Assembly (NCBI GenBank): GCA_019058315.1
Contig: JAHPZH010000004.1
Coordinates: 372,001-436,000 of the forward strand
Origin: Candidatus Helarchaeota archaeon
Lineage (GTDB): Archaea; Asgardarchaeota; Lokiarchaeia; Helarchaeales; RDOG01
DNA: 64,000 nucleotides
Direction: 5' to 3'
Part shown: piece after piece, positions 17,709 through 26,400 of the stretch
Layout of the letters: the number at the start of each line of letters is the position of its first letter
Position numbering within the stretch: the first letter of the stretch is position 1
Program-made: the position numbers and the translations under genes
The notes under the pieces: generated by a model
Database searches by the model: none
The model's input: only the letters and a program-made list of their open reading frames with translations
Told to the model about the DNA's origin: nothing

Positions 17709-18761
17709 TTATAATGGTATTAAACCGCTCCATCTTCTAAATCGAATTTTTTCCTTTTTTAATCTTATTATACCTTCTTTATTAAGTGGTCTACACTCTG
17801 GACCAATTCTCACATAATATTTAATTTCACCATTTATTACTCCATGACATCGTGGCATTCTTGGAATGAAAAAGACAAGAATTACATTTCCATTTTCGAG
17901 TGTTATTTCTTGAAATAGATCGTTCTTTGTAGGTTCAATAAAAGGTTTTATATGGTGAAATGCTTTCAAAATATCTTCAACTTCACTTGGTAATACACCA
18001 TTTAGCGACTTGATAGTACTATCTTCTTCTAATACTCCTACTATAATGTGTCCTCCCTTTGTATTTGCGAATGCAGAGATAACTCTTGCAAATTTTTTCC
18101 CCCTCGCCTCTTTTGCTATAGATTTGAATTCAATAAATATACGTTTATTAAAATCAAGAAATGAACCTTCACGAATACTTCTTTTTTTCAAATTTATAAT
18201 TGTATTAATTGTTATCTTTTGAACATTTTCAGGAATAAGATATTTAATTTCTTTTAAGGAATCCCGACCCAAACTTGTTATTTTCCAATAATAATAATCA
18301 TTATCAATTAATCCCAGATCTTCAAGGTATAATCCAATTCTCACAAACAATTCCGTTTTAATTTGCTTATCTTCGGTTCTATTAGAGTTTATCTCTTTTT
18401 GAAGTTCTTTAAAAGCAAAACCATATTTTGCCGGATCTTTTTTCCATTCAGCATCTAAAAATTTGAGAATTTCAGAGCTAACTTGATCAAAAAACGGATC
18501 TTCAAGCAATTCTTCATGTGTTACTATACCTATAGAACCAATTTTAAGTTCAGGAAATTCCTCTCCGTGATAGGGTTGCCAACGAAAAAAATCCTTTGAC
18601 TTTCCGTCATATAATGCCCTCCTTAATGTATTTTCGTTTATATCTGGGATATGACCTTTAAGACTCTCCAAAATTTCTTCAAAAGATGACCTTTCGTCAT
18701 TTATTTCTTTTTCATATAGAATTTTTAATATTTGTAATTGGATATAATTGATTTTATCCAT
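17709..18761 (-). CDS. wHTH plus Schlafen AlbA_2-domain protein
   Basis: 350 residues. The N-terminal third contains winged-helix-like segments (NYIQLQILKILYEKEI, then ENTLRRALYDGKSKDF). Residues about 205-340 are an AlbA_2 domain (FIEFKSIAKEARGKKFARVI, SAFANTKGGHIIVGVLEED, EIKYYVRIGPECRPLNKEGI). It is the second AlbA_2 protein of this island and differs from the 683-residue one in its N-terminal domain. The upstream small gene ends one base before its start codon, so they are an operon. RNA binding or cleavage in defence is the usual role of such domains; here it is inferred. Confidence 0.7.
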   Translation of the reverse strand: MDKINYIQLQILKILYEKEINDERSSFEEILESLKGHIPDINENTLRRALYDGKSKDFFRWQPYHGEEFPELKIGSIGIVTHEELLEDPFFDQVSSEILKFLDAEWKKDPAKYGFAFKELQKEINSNRTEDKQIKTELFVRIGLYLEDLGLIDNDYYYWKITSLGRDSLKEIKYLIPENVQKITINTIINLKKRSIREGSFLDFNKRIFIEFKSIAKEARGKKFARVISAFANTKGGHIIVGVLEEDSTIKSLNGVLPSEVEDILKAFHHIKPFIEPTKNDLFQEITLENGNVILVFFIPRMPRCHGVINGEIKYYVRIGPECRPLNKEGIIRLKKEKIRFRRWSGLIPL

Positions 18762-18762
18762 T

Positions 18763-19059
18763 TTATGAAACCCCTAATCCTAATCTTTTTAATTCCCTTC
18801 GCAAGATCTTCGTGTATAATTTTCTTAATTTAAATTTTATCTGATAATAAAATGCAACTGAAGGTGAATAACTCATAGTGACTACGATTTTATTTTTTCG
18901 TAAGGTGCTATCAAAATTTAAAAATGAAAACTCTAGAAGTGTTGGATAAATATGTTTTAGGATTAAATGGAATTTCTTATTAGAATTTATGATGCCTTTC
19001 TCTAAAGCATTATTTATTTGATCTTTTCCTATAATATTTCCTGATTTCAACTTAATCAT
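18763..19059 (-). CDS. Small basic protein of unknown function
   Basis: 98 residues, rich in lysine and arginine (RKLYTKILRRELKRLG at the end). The predicted pattern is helix, strand, strand (KFHLILKHIYPTLLEFSFLNF), strand (KIVVTMSYS), then a long helix. It is followed one base later by the AlbA_2 gene, suggesting translational coupling and a joint function, for example a regulator or antitoxin. No known family is recognised. Confidence 0.55.
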   Translation of the reverse strand: MIKLKSGNIIGKDQINNALEKGIINSNKKFHLILKHIYPTLLEFSFLNFDSTLRKNKIVVTMSYSPSVAFYYQIKFKLRKLYTKILRRELKRLGLGVS

Positions 19060-19193
19060 TATATACCAACTTATAAGATTAATCTGCTTTTAATTTAATG
19101 ATTTGAACATTCATCAAGTTAATGTCCCCTTATGTAGCTATTTTTAAATAATAATATTGTAATATAATTTAATTTCGTTGTTCTAGGATATTT

Positions 19194-19337
19194 TTATAAT
19201 TCTATATTTTTATCAAAATATAATCTTTTTAATTTAGTAAGTTTTTCTAATCCTTTTAATTTTTTAATTCTATTATGACTCAAATATAAACCTCTAATTA
19301 AGTTAGATTTTCAAACCTTTCAATTTTTTCAATTTGG
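19194..19337 (-). pseudogene. Frameshifted leucine-rich-repeat remnant
   Basis: Two pieces in different frames spell SDS22-like repeats: FNQIEKIERFENL, then LYLSHNRIKKLKGLEKL and LKRLYFDKN. Stops and a frame change interrupt them and no start remains. The sequence begins inside the stop region of the wHTH-TPR gene, so it may be a degraded LRR tail that was once attached to that protein, as in the helicase-Cas1 gene nearby. Confidence 0.65.
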
Positions 19338-21047
19338 TTAAAATGTAGAAATATCACTTTTAATTGTAGAAGTTGAGAGATTAGATTTCAATTCATTTAA
19401 AAAAGGTAATAATTCAGGATAATGTATAGATACTTTTTCATAGATTCCTTTCGCTTTAACATAAGATTTTCTTTTAAGCAAAGAAAAATATAGTTCTTTG
19501 ATTATATTGGTATCATATTCATTTTCGTTATATGCTCCAAGACAAAAATCTTCTAATTCTTCCCAATTCTCCAACTTTTTTAAAATATTAACTATTAAAT
19601 TAAATAATTTGAGATTACGTTCTTGATGTTCATACCAACTATAAAAAGAATATTCTTTTGCACTTTCGAAATCATTTTGAATATAAAATACTTTAGCTCT
19701 ATAATATAAGAAAAATGGTTCTAAATGAATTAAATTTGGATTATTTTTTATGATTTTTAATGAACCTCCAATGAATAATTTAGCTTTTTTTAGATCTTGA
19801 TCTATATCTACGTAATATTCAATCAATAACCGCATGGTAATTAAATCATCCTTATAAATTTTAAGGGTTTTTTCTGTAAATTGTAGGAATTCTTGATATT
19901 TTTTAAGATTAAAATAAACTAGCTGCATTGAATGTAACATATCTATGTCATTTGGTCGATGATTAAGATATTTTTCACCCCAAAGAATCGATTCATCTTG
20001 TTTTTTTAAATTTAAATAAATTTTATTAAGAATTCTAAATATTTCTAATGCTTGATTTGAATTTGGTGAAATTGATTTAAGTTCAGATTTTAATTTCTTC
20101 TCCATTTTAATTAATGATTGTTTGTCAATAGGAATATCTTTCCAAGCATAAGAAAAACCTTTATCCTGCTCTAGAAATTTCCTCATAAAGAAATTAATTA
20201 TTTCAACAAGGATTTGTATTTGGTTATAATCCAACTCAAGCATAAAATTCTTAATTAAATCAACTCCAATATAATATCCTTCATTACTTAATTGGAAATG
20301 AAAATTTTCAAATATTAATTCTTGAAGAACTGCTCTTTGAGTTCTAAATCTAATTTCCATAAGAAGTGCCTCAAAAACCATATCATCTTCCATTAAAAAC
20401 CAAGGCTCACCATTTTTATCTCTCATAAAGTATATTTTTCGAATTTCACTCCATTTTTTTAAAAAATATTCTAATTCAATATTATTAATTTTAAAATGAT
20501 TTCTAAATTCTTTTTGTAGTAATTTTATAATTTCAGGTTGAACTCTTCTCCATTGTTCTGATTTAGAATATTTAAGATTAAATCGGGATATATAATAAGC
20601 AAAAATGTAAGCTTTTTCTTCTGTTTCAAGGAATTTTATAAAATCAAAATCTTCTATTTCTAAAAAATTTTGTACACAATCAATTAGTAGTGAATTTGGT
20701 ATGGAGCCAAATTGTAAAAGGAATTTATCTCGAATATTTTTAACTTGACGTTCTATTAATTTATATCTACGAACTCGGGATGAATAATCATCCTTCCCAA
20801 GGATTTTTTCTACTTCTAAGCGTCCTTTAATAGTTAATTTATTCCACTTAATTTTATCTTCATATTCAATTTCAATAAGTCCATTTTCCCTTAAAAACTT
20901 TAAATACTTGCTTATTGTATTCCTTGATAAGTTAATTTTTTTATTTTTAATCAATGTGGTGTAATTTGTTTTACCATTTTCATGAATATAAACCAAAATT
21001 CTCTGAGCGTTGTCTAAATCATTGTAATCAACCAAATTTTTCACCAA
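19338..21047 (-). CDS. wHTH regulator with TPR-like helical repeats
   Basis: 569 residues. The N-terminal winged helix (DNAQRILVYIHENGKTNYTT, NLSRNTISKYLKFLRENGLI, then a KWNKLTIKGRLEVEKIL wing and helix) is a MarR/ArsR-type DNA-binding fold. The middle is helical. The C-terminal 230 residues consist of TPR-like helical pairs (for example SILWGEKYLNHRPNDIDMLH, AKVFYIQNDFESAKEYSF, SYVKAKGIYEKVSIHYPELL). It may sense a partner protein through the TPR part and control nearby genes. LRR remnants directly follow its stop. The ATG at 21047 is the only good start. Confidence 0.65.
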   Translation of the reverse strand: MVKNLVDYNDLDNAQRILVYIHENGKTNYTTLIKNKKINLSRNTISKYLKFLRENGLIEIEYEDKIKWNKLTIKGRLEVEKILGKDDYSSRVRRYKLIERQVKNIRDKFLLQFGSIPNSLLIDCVQNFLEIEDFDFIKFLETEEKAYIFAYYISRFNLKYSKSEQWRRVQPEIIKLLQKEFRNHFKINNIELEYFLKKWSEIRKIYFMRDKNGEPWFLMEDDMVFEALLMEIRFRTQRAVLQELIFENFHFQLSNEGYYIGVDLIKNFMLELDYNQIQILVEIINFFMRKFLEQDKGFSYAWKDIPIDKQSLIKMEKKLKSELKSISPNSNQALEIFRILNKIYLNLKKQDESILWGEKYLNHRPNDIDMLHSMQLVYFNLKKYQEFLQFTEKTLKIYKDDLITMRLLIEYYVDIDQDLKKAKLFIGGSLKIIKNNPNLIHLEPFFLYYRAKVFYIQNDFESAKEYSFYSWYEHQERNLKLFNLIVNILKKLENWEELEDFCLGAYNENEYDTNIIKELYFSLLKRKSYVKAKGIYEKVSIHYPELLPFLNELKSNLSTSTIKSDISTF

Positions 21048-21193
21048 GATAGAATTTAAGAAAAAGTATATTTTACTATACTTAAGTATAGGTACATATA
21101 CCTACAAATAAAATGTTTTCTAATATCTAATTAGCCATTTTAAAAAGAATAGAATGGTGCATATTTAGAAAATAAATAAAAAAGGTGATAAAT

Positions 21194-21313
21194 ACGACTA
21201 AGAAAATGACTGAAAAAGCTGCATCTAGAATTCAGTCACATTCAGATAAATCAGGTAAAAACAAAGGATTTAAGAGTAGAGCACAACGTGCTGCCTCAAA
21301 AAATAAAAAATAA
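21194..21313 (+). CDS. Small seed-maturation (SMP)-like protein, probable ACG start
   Basis: A short basic protein of 32-39 residues containing MTEKAASRIQSHSDKSGKN and GFKSRAQRAASKNKK. This resembles the repeated motif of seed-maturation/SMP proteins (AASRIQS... GFAARAQSAA), which are linked to desiccation or stress in plants and bacteria. An ATG at 21206 begins the conserved part. However, AAAGGTGA ends five bases before an in-frame ACG at 21194, the spacing used by other genes here, so ACG may be the start. A decayed copy of its 3' end lies at 16337. tRNA-Ser follows on the other strand. Confidence 0.6.
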   Translation, partial: TTKKMTEKAASRIQSHSDKSGKNKGFKSRAQRAASKNKK

Positions 21314-21383
21314 TCCTTTTCTTCTTTTTTTAAATACTTATTATTTTCTAACAACTATTAATTAAAATAGTATAAGAATTAGG

Positions 21384-21468
21384 TGGGGGGGGCGGGATTT
21401 GAACCCGCGAACTCCTTCGAGAGTCACTTTCAAGGTGACCGCATTTGACCAGACTTTGCTACCCCCAT
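21384..21468 (-). tRNA. tRNA-Ser(UGA)
   Basis: On the minus strand the D stem (GCA/TGC), the anticodon stem (GTCAC/GTGAC) with loop CTTGAAA (anticodon TGA), a class II variable arm (CTC/GAG) and the T arm (GCGGG TTCAAAT CCCGC) are all present. The acceptor stem pairs five G with five C. The first two positions (A, T) face C, C and cannot pair. The 3' end reads A then CC. Anticodon UGA with a long variable arm means serine. The unpaired acceptor tip is unusual. Confidence 0.8.
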
Positions 21469-21480
21469 GGGAGCATTAAA

Positions 21481-21796
21481 ATTATTTAAAATTCGAGAAA
21501 AATATAAATTTATTCTTATTATGATTCTATTTCATACTATTCATTTGAAAGTACAAATAAATTATATATAAAATAATATATAAATTCCCTAAAAATGTAA
21601 GATCTATAATATAAATTAGTTGTTCATTCAAATAATTTGTTAATTGTATTTTCAAACGGATTATCTAAGAATTTTAACTTTTCTGGGTAAGAATTTAAAG
21701 GCAAATTGGGAATAAATTCTCCTTTGATTAAAAAAATAAATAAAAATAAGATAAATACATAATAATTATTTTAAGAAATTTAGGATTTTCAAGTGC
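21481..21796. other. AT-rich spacer, possible gene remnant
   Basis: No supported gene. On the minus strand an open stretch ending at 21624 reads PNLPLNSYPEKLKFLDNPFE and looks protein-like, but it has no start codon or ribosome-binding site. It may be the tail of a lost gene. Confidence 0.3.
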
Positions 21797-22057
21797 CTAT
21801 CTGTTTCCAAATCCAATTCCTGTAATTTCAATTCCATCGCTGATTTTACTCATCAAACAATTAAAATGCACTAACTTTCCTTTTTTATTTTTTATTATTT
21901 TATCACTAGATGAAATTTTTTTATTACAAATCGGGCAAATTTGATTTGGCATATTATTTTCTTTAGAAGCTTTAATAGAAGAGTTATCCATTTTTTTCAT
22001 CATTAATTGATTTAAAACTAATAAAAGTAAAATAATTTTTGCATAAAAATATAACAT
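21797..22057 (-). CDS. Small membrane-anchored treble-clef zinc protein
   Basis: 86 residues. An N-terminal membrane helix (FYAKIILLLLVLNQL) is followed by a polar linker and a zinc-binding knuckle CPICNKKI with a second half HFNCL (C-x2-C ... H-x2-C). That is a treble-clef or half-LIM type finger. It probably sits on the cytoplasmic face of the membrane. Function is unknown. The gene is followed on the same strand by 160 bases of spacer and the tRNA region. Confidence 0.6.
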   Translation of the reverse strand: MLYFYAKIILLLLVLNQLMMKKMDNSSIKASKENNMPNQICPICNKKISSSDKIIKNKKGKLVHFNCLMSKISDGIEITGIGFGNR

Positions 22058-22115
22058 TAAAACTAATTATATCAAGAAAAAAATATTTTTGACTTTTGTA
22101 AATTTATTTTGAATT

Positions 22116-22604
22116 TCAGACATTGGATTTTATTTTAATAGTATAGTAATAACCCCATACTTTGTCTTGTTTCTTATCAGAAATTGAGACAAAATCTTTT
22201 AAATTTTCTAGATATTTATTCCAAAAACTTAAATCTTCTTCAGGAATGAAAAAATATATACAAAAACTTTTCAAAAAATCTATTTTTTCTAAAAGATAAT
22301 TAGTTATATGTTCGTACATAAATTTCGCAAAACCTTTTTTTTCAAAACCCTCTTTAACACCGATTCTACTAATATAATACACATTTTTTATATTAGGATG
22401 TTTGATACTCTCATCACGAAATCGCGCAATACCAACAATCTCCCCATCTAGCTCAAGAACCCAAGTTATATATTCTAATGATTCATCATAAAATTCTTTT
22501 AGTGTTCCACTTGGATTTTTTTTGTTAAATGACTCCCTACTTGTCAAAAAACTTATTTCCCGATCTTTTTTTTCTATCCTTCGAATTACTTTTGACATGT
22601 ACAT
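22116..22604 (-). CDS. GNAT-family acetyltransferase
   Basis: 162 residues. The GNAT order is clear: WVLELDGEIVGIARFRD (strands 2-3), YYISRIGVKEGFEKKGFAKF with the acetyl-CoA loop (V-x-x-x-x-x-K-G-F/A), and a helix after it. The C-terminus has SFWNKYLE and a final strand (WGYYYTIKI). The substrate is unknown. It is transcribed in the same direction as the LRR protein upstream and the zinc protein downstream, but gaps of 60-140 bases leave operon structure open. Confidence 0.7.
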   Translation of the reverse strand: MYMSKVIRRIEKKDREISFLTSRESFNKKNPSGTLKEFYDESLEYITWVLELDGEIVGIARFRDESIKHPNIKNVYYISRIGVKEGFEKKGFAKFMYEHITNYLLEKIDFLKSFCIYFFIPEEDLSFWNKYLENLKDFVSISDKKQDKVWGYYYTIKIKSNV

Positions 22605-22745
22605 TTGGATTTGTATACGTATATAAAGCTTATCTTTTTAAATAATGATTTTATTGAGGTTACCTAATTATAGCTTCTGGTTTATTAAAATTTTAGAGAT
22701 TTTTTACAAAAAATTTAGAAGAAAGTGGAGAAAAATATTTATGCA

Positions 22746-23414
22746 CTAAATCTTTGATTGATGTAGTAACCGACTTAGATTTTCTAAGCCTTCCAATTTC
22801 TCGATTTGATTATTATCAACATAAATTCTTTTTAATTGAGAGAGATTCACTAAACCTTCTATTTTTTCAATTTGATTATAACTCAAATACAAGGTTTCTA
22901 AATTAGAGAGATTTTCTAACCCCTCTATTTTTTGAATCCAATTGTGATGAAGAAATAAAAATTTTAATTGGAATAGTTTCTCGAGTCCCTCAATTTTTTG
23001 AATATAATTACCGAGCAAGTCTAAAATTTGTAATTGTGATAGATGTTCCAAACCTTCTATTTTTTTAATTTTATTCCATGCCAAAAATAATTGTCTTAGT
23101 CTTACAAGTTTTTCCAACCCTTCAATTTTACTAATTTGATTATTTTCAAAGTCCAAAATTTCCAATTTCTTAAGATCATCTAGATTTTCTATCTTTCTAA
23201 TTTTATTTTTTATAAAGAAATCTCCACCAATTTTTAAGTATTTTAATTGAGAAAAATTACTAATAATTTTGGGTACTTTTTCCATATCATTGCTATATAA
23301 GGCAAGTTCAATAACTCTTCCTCTCTCATCAATATCATAATCTAGATGCTCAATTTCTTCCCAATCTTCTAACTCCGAAATGCGTTTTTTTTCTAATGGA
23401 TGTTTAATTTCTAT
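22746..23414 (-). CDS. SDS22-type leucine-rich-repeat protein, non-canonical start
   Basis: At least six 22-residue LRRs (for example LRQLFLAWNKIKKIEGLEHL, LETLYLSYNQIEKIEGLVNL). The first canonical start is ATG at 23285, but the frame is open to 23434. The extra 43 residues (ELEDWEEIEHLDYDIDERGR then VIELALYSNDMEKVPK) match the segment that precedes the LRR tail of the adjacent helicase-Cas1 protein, so they are real coding sequence. An ATA at 23414, six bases after GGGGGT, is a plausible start. The start lies two bases from the helicase-Cas1 stop. A protein-binding adaptor for that enzyme is likely but inferred. Confidence 0.7.
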   Translation of the reverse strand: MEIKHPLEKKRISELEDWEEIEHLDYDIDERGRVIELALYSNDMEKVPKIISNFSQLKYLKIGGDFFIKNKIRKIENLDDLKKLEILDFENNQISKIEGLEKLVRLRQLFLAWNKIKKIEGLEHLSQLQILDLLGNYIQKIEGLEKLFQLKFLFLHHNWIQKIEGLENLSNLETLYLSYNQIEKIEGLVNLSQLKRIYVDNNQIEKLEGLENLSRLLHQSKI

Positions 23415-23416
23415 AA

Positions 23417-26400
23417 TTATACCCCCTGAACCTTAATTTTTTTACAATATTTGATTACAGCATTGACTCCATGATCATAAACAATTTGATCAGATTTTGA
23501 TAAAGGGTTGTTAGATAAATCCAATTTCTTTAAACTTGAAAGGTCTTCTAATCCACTAATATTTTTAATCTGATTTCCATAAACTATAAATTGCTGTAAA
23601 TGTTTTAGATGTCCTAAATTTTCAATAATTTTAATATCATTTTTTCCGAGATTCAATCTTTTTAATTTAAACAACTTATGCAGACCACTAATTTTTGAAA
23701 TTCTATTATTGTGTAAATTTAGCACTTCTAATTTGGTTAGATCATCAAGTTCCTCTATTTTGGAGATTTGATTTAGAGACAAATCTAAAACACGTAAATA
23801 TGAGAAGTTAGAAATTATTTTTGGAATTTTTTCAAGAAAAAGGTTATTTAAATTAAGTCTTACTACATGACCATCATAATCCATCTCATAATCATATGAT
23901 CCTATACGATATTTTGTGATTAATTCCTGAATTATCTCTCCATCTTTAATCTCTTCTATTTCAGGTTTTTCTCCAGGTTTTATTATCTGATTTATTATTT
24001 CAAATTGGTACTGAATTTGTTGTGTTTCTATCCTTCTTTCAAATGAAGCAAAAACACCATATTCGGAATCATTTAATAGATAATTAGCTAAGTTTTTCGC
24101 TTCAAAATCAATAATGTCGGACAAAGGCATTATTTGATGGTCATAGAAGAAAGGAAATGAAAATAATCTATTAAATAATCCATCCAATTTATCATTTTTC
24201 CCTCCCACTATATAAAATACTCTCTCATTCCATTCACTATTTTTCCAATTTATATCAGTTTCGTCGAATTTGCTAGCTCTAAACATTAATAATAAATAAA
24301 AACGAAGTGGAACTCTATAAGCATCCATAAAATCATATATAAGCTCTCTATTCTCTGGACTTTCTATAGGTTTAGATTTTCCCTCTCCATAAGAACGATA
24401 ATGGAGTATTCCTCTTCCTGGCCAATATTTTGAAAATCCAACTTTACCCAAAGCTTCACTAGCTCTTTTTTCTAGATTGAAAAATAAATAATTTAATGCC
24501 ACATTATACCTATCTAGTGCTCGAGCACCATAAAATATAGCTGTAGTGGCATGCCGTTGATATTGACGACTTGAAAATCTATCCTCTGGGGGTAGTGCTT
24601 TTTTAACACCATCCCATGCTTCATCATCGCAATTCGCTTCTATAGATCTTAATTTTCCTATAATCTCATCAAATTTTTTCTCATTATCACCTTGAGATTC
24701 CTTTAAAATTTTCTCTTTAATATAATAAGCTGTTATAGCATAATCTAACTGTCTTAATACAAGCAAATTGACCTTTTTTGGAAAAATTTTATGTTTTTTT
24801 AATTGTAGAGTATAAAAGATACTTGATTTAATCTTACTAATTACCATTTCCCAAGCTATTGGGAATAATTTTCCTTCTTCTCTCGCTTTTTGAATTGCTT
24901 GACGTAATTTATCAGCTTCAGCAGCTTTTTGTTTTTGTATTTCTATTTCATAATCAGAAAGTTTTTCAATTTCAATGTTTAATTTACTAATGAATTCTAG
25001 GTCTTCGTCGAAAATTTCTCCACCCGCAAGTCTTAATTTATACACTTCAAACGTATAATACGAACGACCATCAACTTTGATAATATGTAAATTAAATTGT
25101 TCCCCTCTTTCTAATGACAATTTCTTTCCTGGTCCAAGATGAATTAATTGCTTAGTACCGTAAATAGTAACCGAGTAAATTCCTCTATATTTACTTATTC
25201 TATCGGACCCGATGTTTGTTCCTTTATAGAACACAAATCCTCCTTTTTTATACCTAATTAGAACCTCACAGTTATTGCAAATATACATTTTATTCTTTGT
25301 AGGCATTCTTAGAGTCCCTGATTTACGACAATTGGGACATATGATTTTATCTTGTTCATCCTTGTTGAATTTATTAAAAGGATGATAATTTCGGGATTTA
25401 TATTTGAAATGAATACAAGCAGGTTCATTTTTTAACCGTCTCTTTTGTTTTTTTCGACAACAAGATTTGGGACCATCTTCCCTAACTTTTATGGAATTTG
25501 CGATAAAAAATTCACATTCTTGGCAAAAAATCCGTTCTTTCTCCTCAGGTTTCATTCCTGCTAAATAATAACGCTTAGACGGACGCCCCTTTATTATCAG
25601 GTCAAACGAAAATTCCAAATCTTTACTAATTTTGTCCAATTGATACCAAATAGCAGATTTCTTAATATTATTATATTTACGCTTTAATATATGATGTAAT
25701 TCTTTTATTGTCGCCCCTTTTTTTCCACTATTTCCCAATTCTTCTTTTATAGAATCCAGATATATCGAACTTCCATGTTTCTTCCTACGTGTGCGTTTAG
25801 AAACATGAAAATGAATTGTGTCTTTATCATCATTATATCGTTCAATTATATATCTAATCCGCCAAAATATTGGTTTATTTTCTTTTAAATTTAATATTTT
25901 CTTCTCGTCTATATCATGATAGTTTTTTCTCCCTAGGGCAATAGAATGAAATAATCTAGCAGCCTTAATAACATACGTTGAACAGAAAAACCATATTCCA
26001 GTTTTTCTACAAACTTCTACATCTCCCCCAAAATACTTATTTTTTTTAATAAATTTTTTATTTTTTAGTTTATTTTGAGAATATTTTTGGATTATTATTT
26101 TATATTTATTATTCTCTCGTTCAATATACTCTTGTGAAATTACACCCTTATATTGTGAAATTATTTCTTCCGCATGAGATTCACCAATTATTTCACCAAT
26201 TCTAAGTATGATCTCCTTACTCTTGGGTTTTTCATTTTGGTTAAAAAAGTCTAAAATTTGCATAAACGCTTTTCTATTTAGCTGAGTCTCTACAAGGCCC
26301 TCCCCTAGATAAGTTAGAGCATATTTTTTCTTAACATCCCGAATTAAATTCCTATTTTTTTTCATCAGTTCTTTATTCTTTACTGGAACTAGATCGGGCA

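Noticed and set aside
16452..21047. Integrated element with its own integrase or transposase
   Set aside because: None of the proteins here shows tyrosine or serine recombinase or DDE transposase motifs. Only the flanking repeat hints at insertion.
21624..21760. Minus-strand coding-like stretch ending in LPLNSYPEKLKFLDNPFE
   Set aside because: No start codon; upstream it runs into low-complexity hydrophobic sequence. Kept only as a possible remnant in the spacer note.
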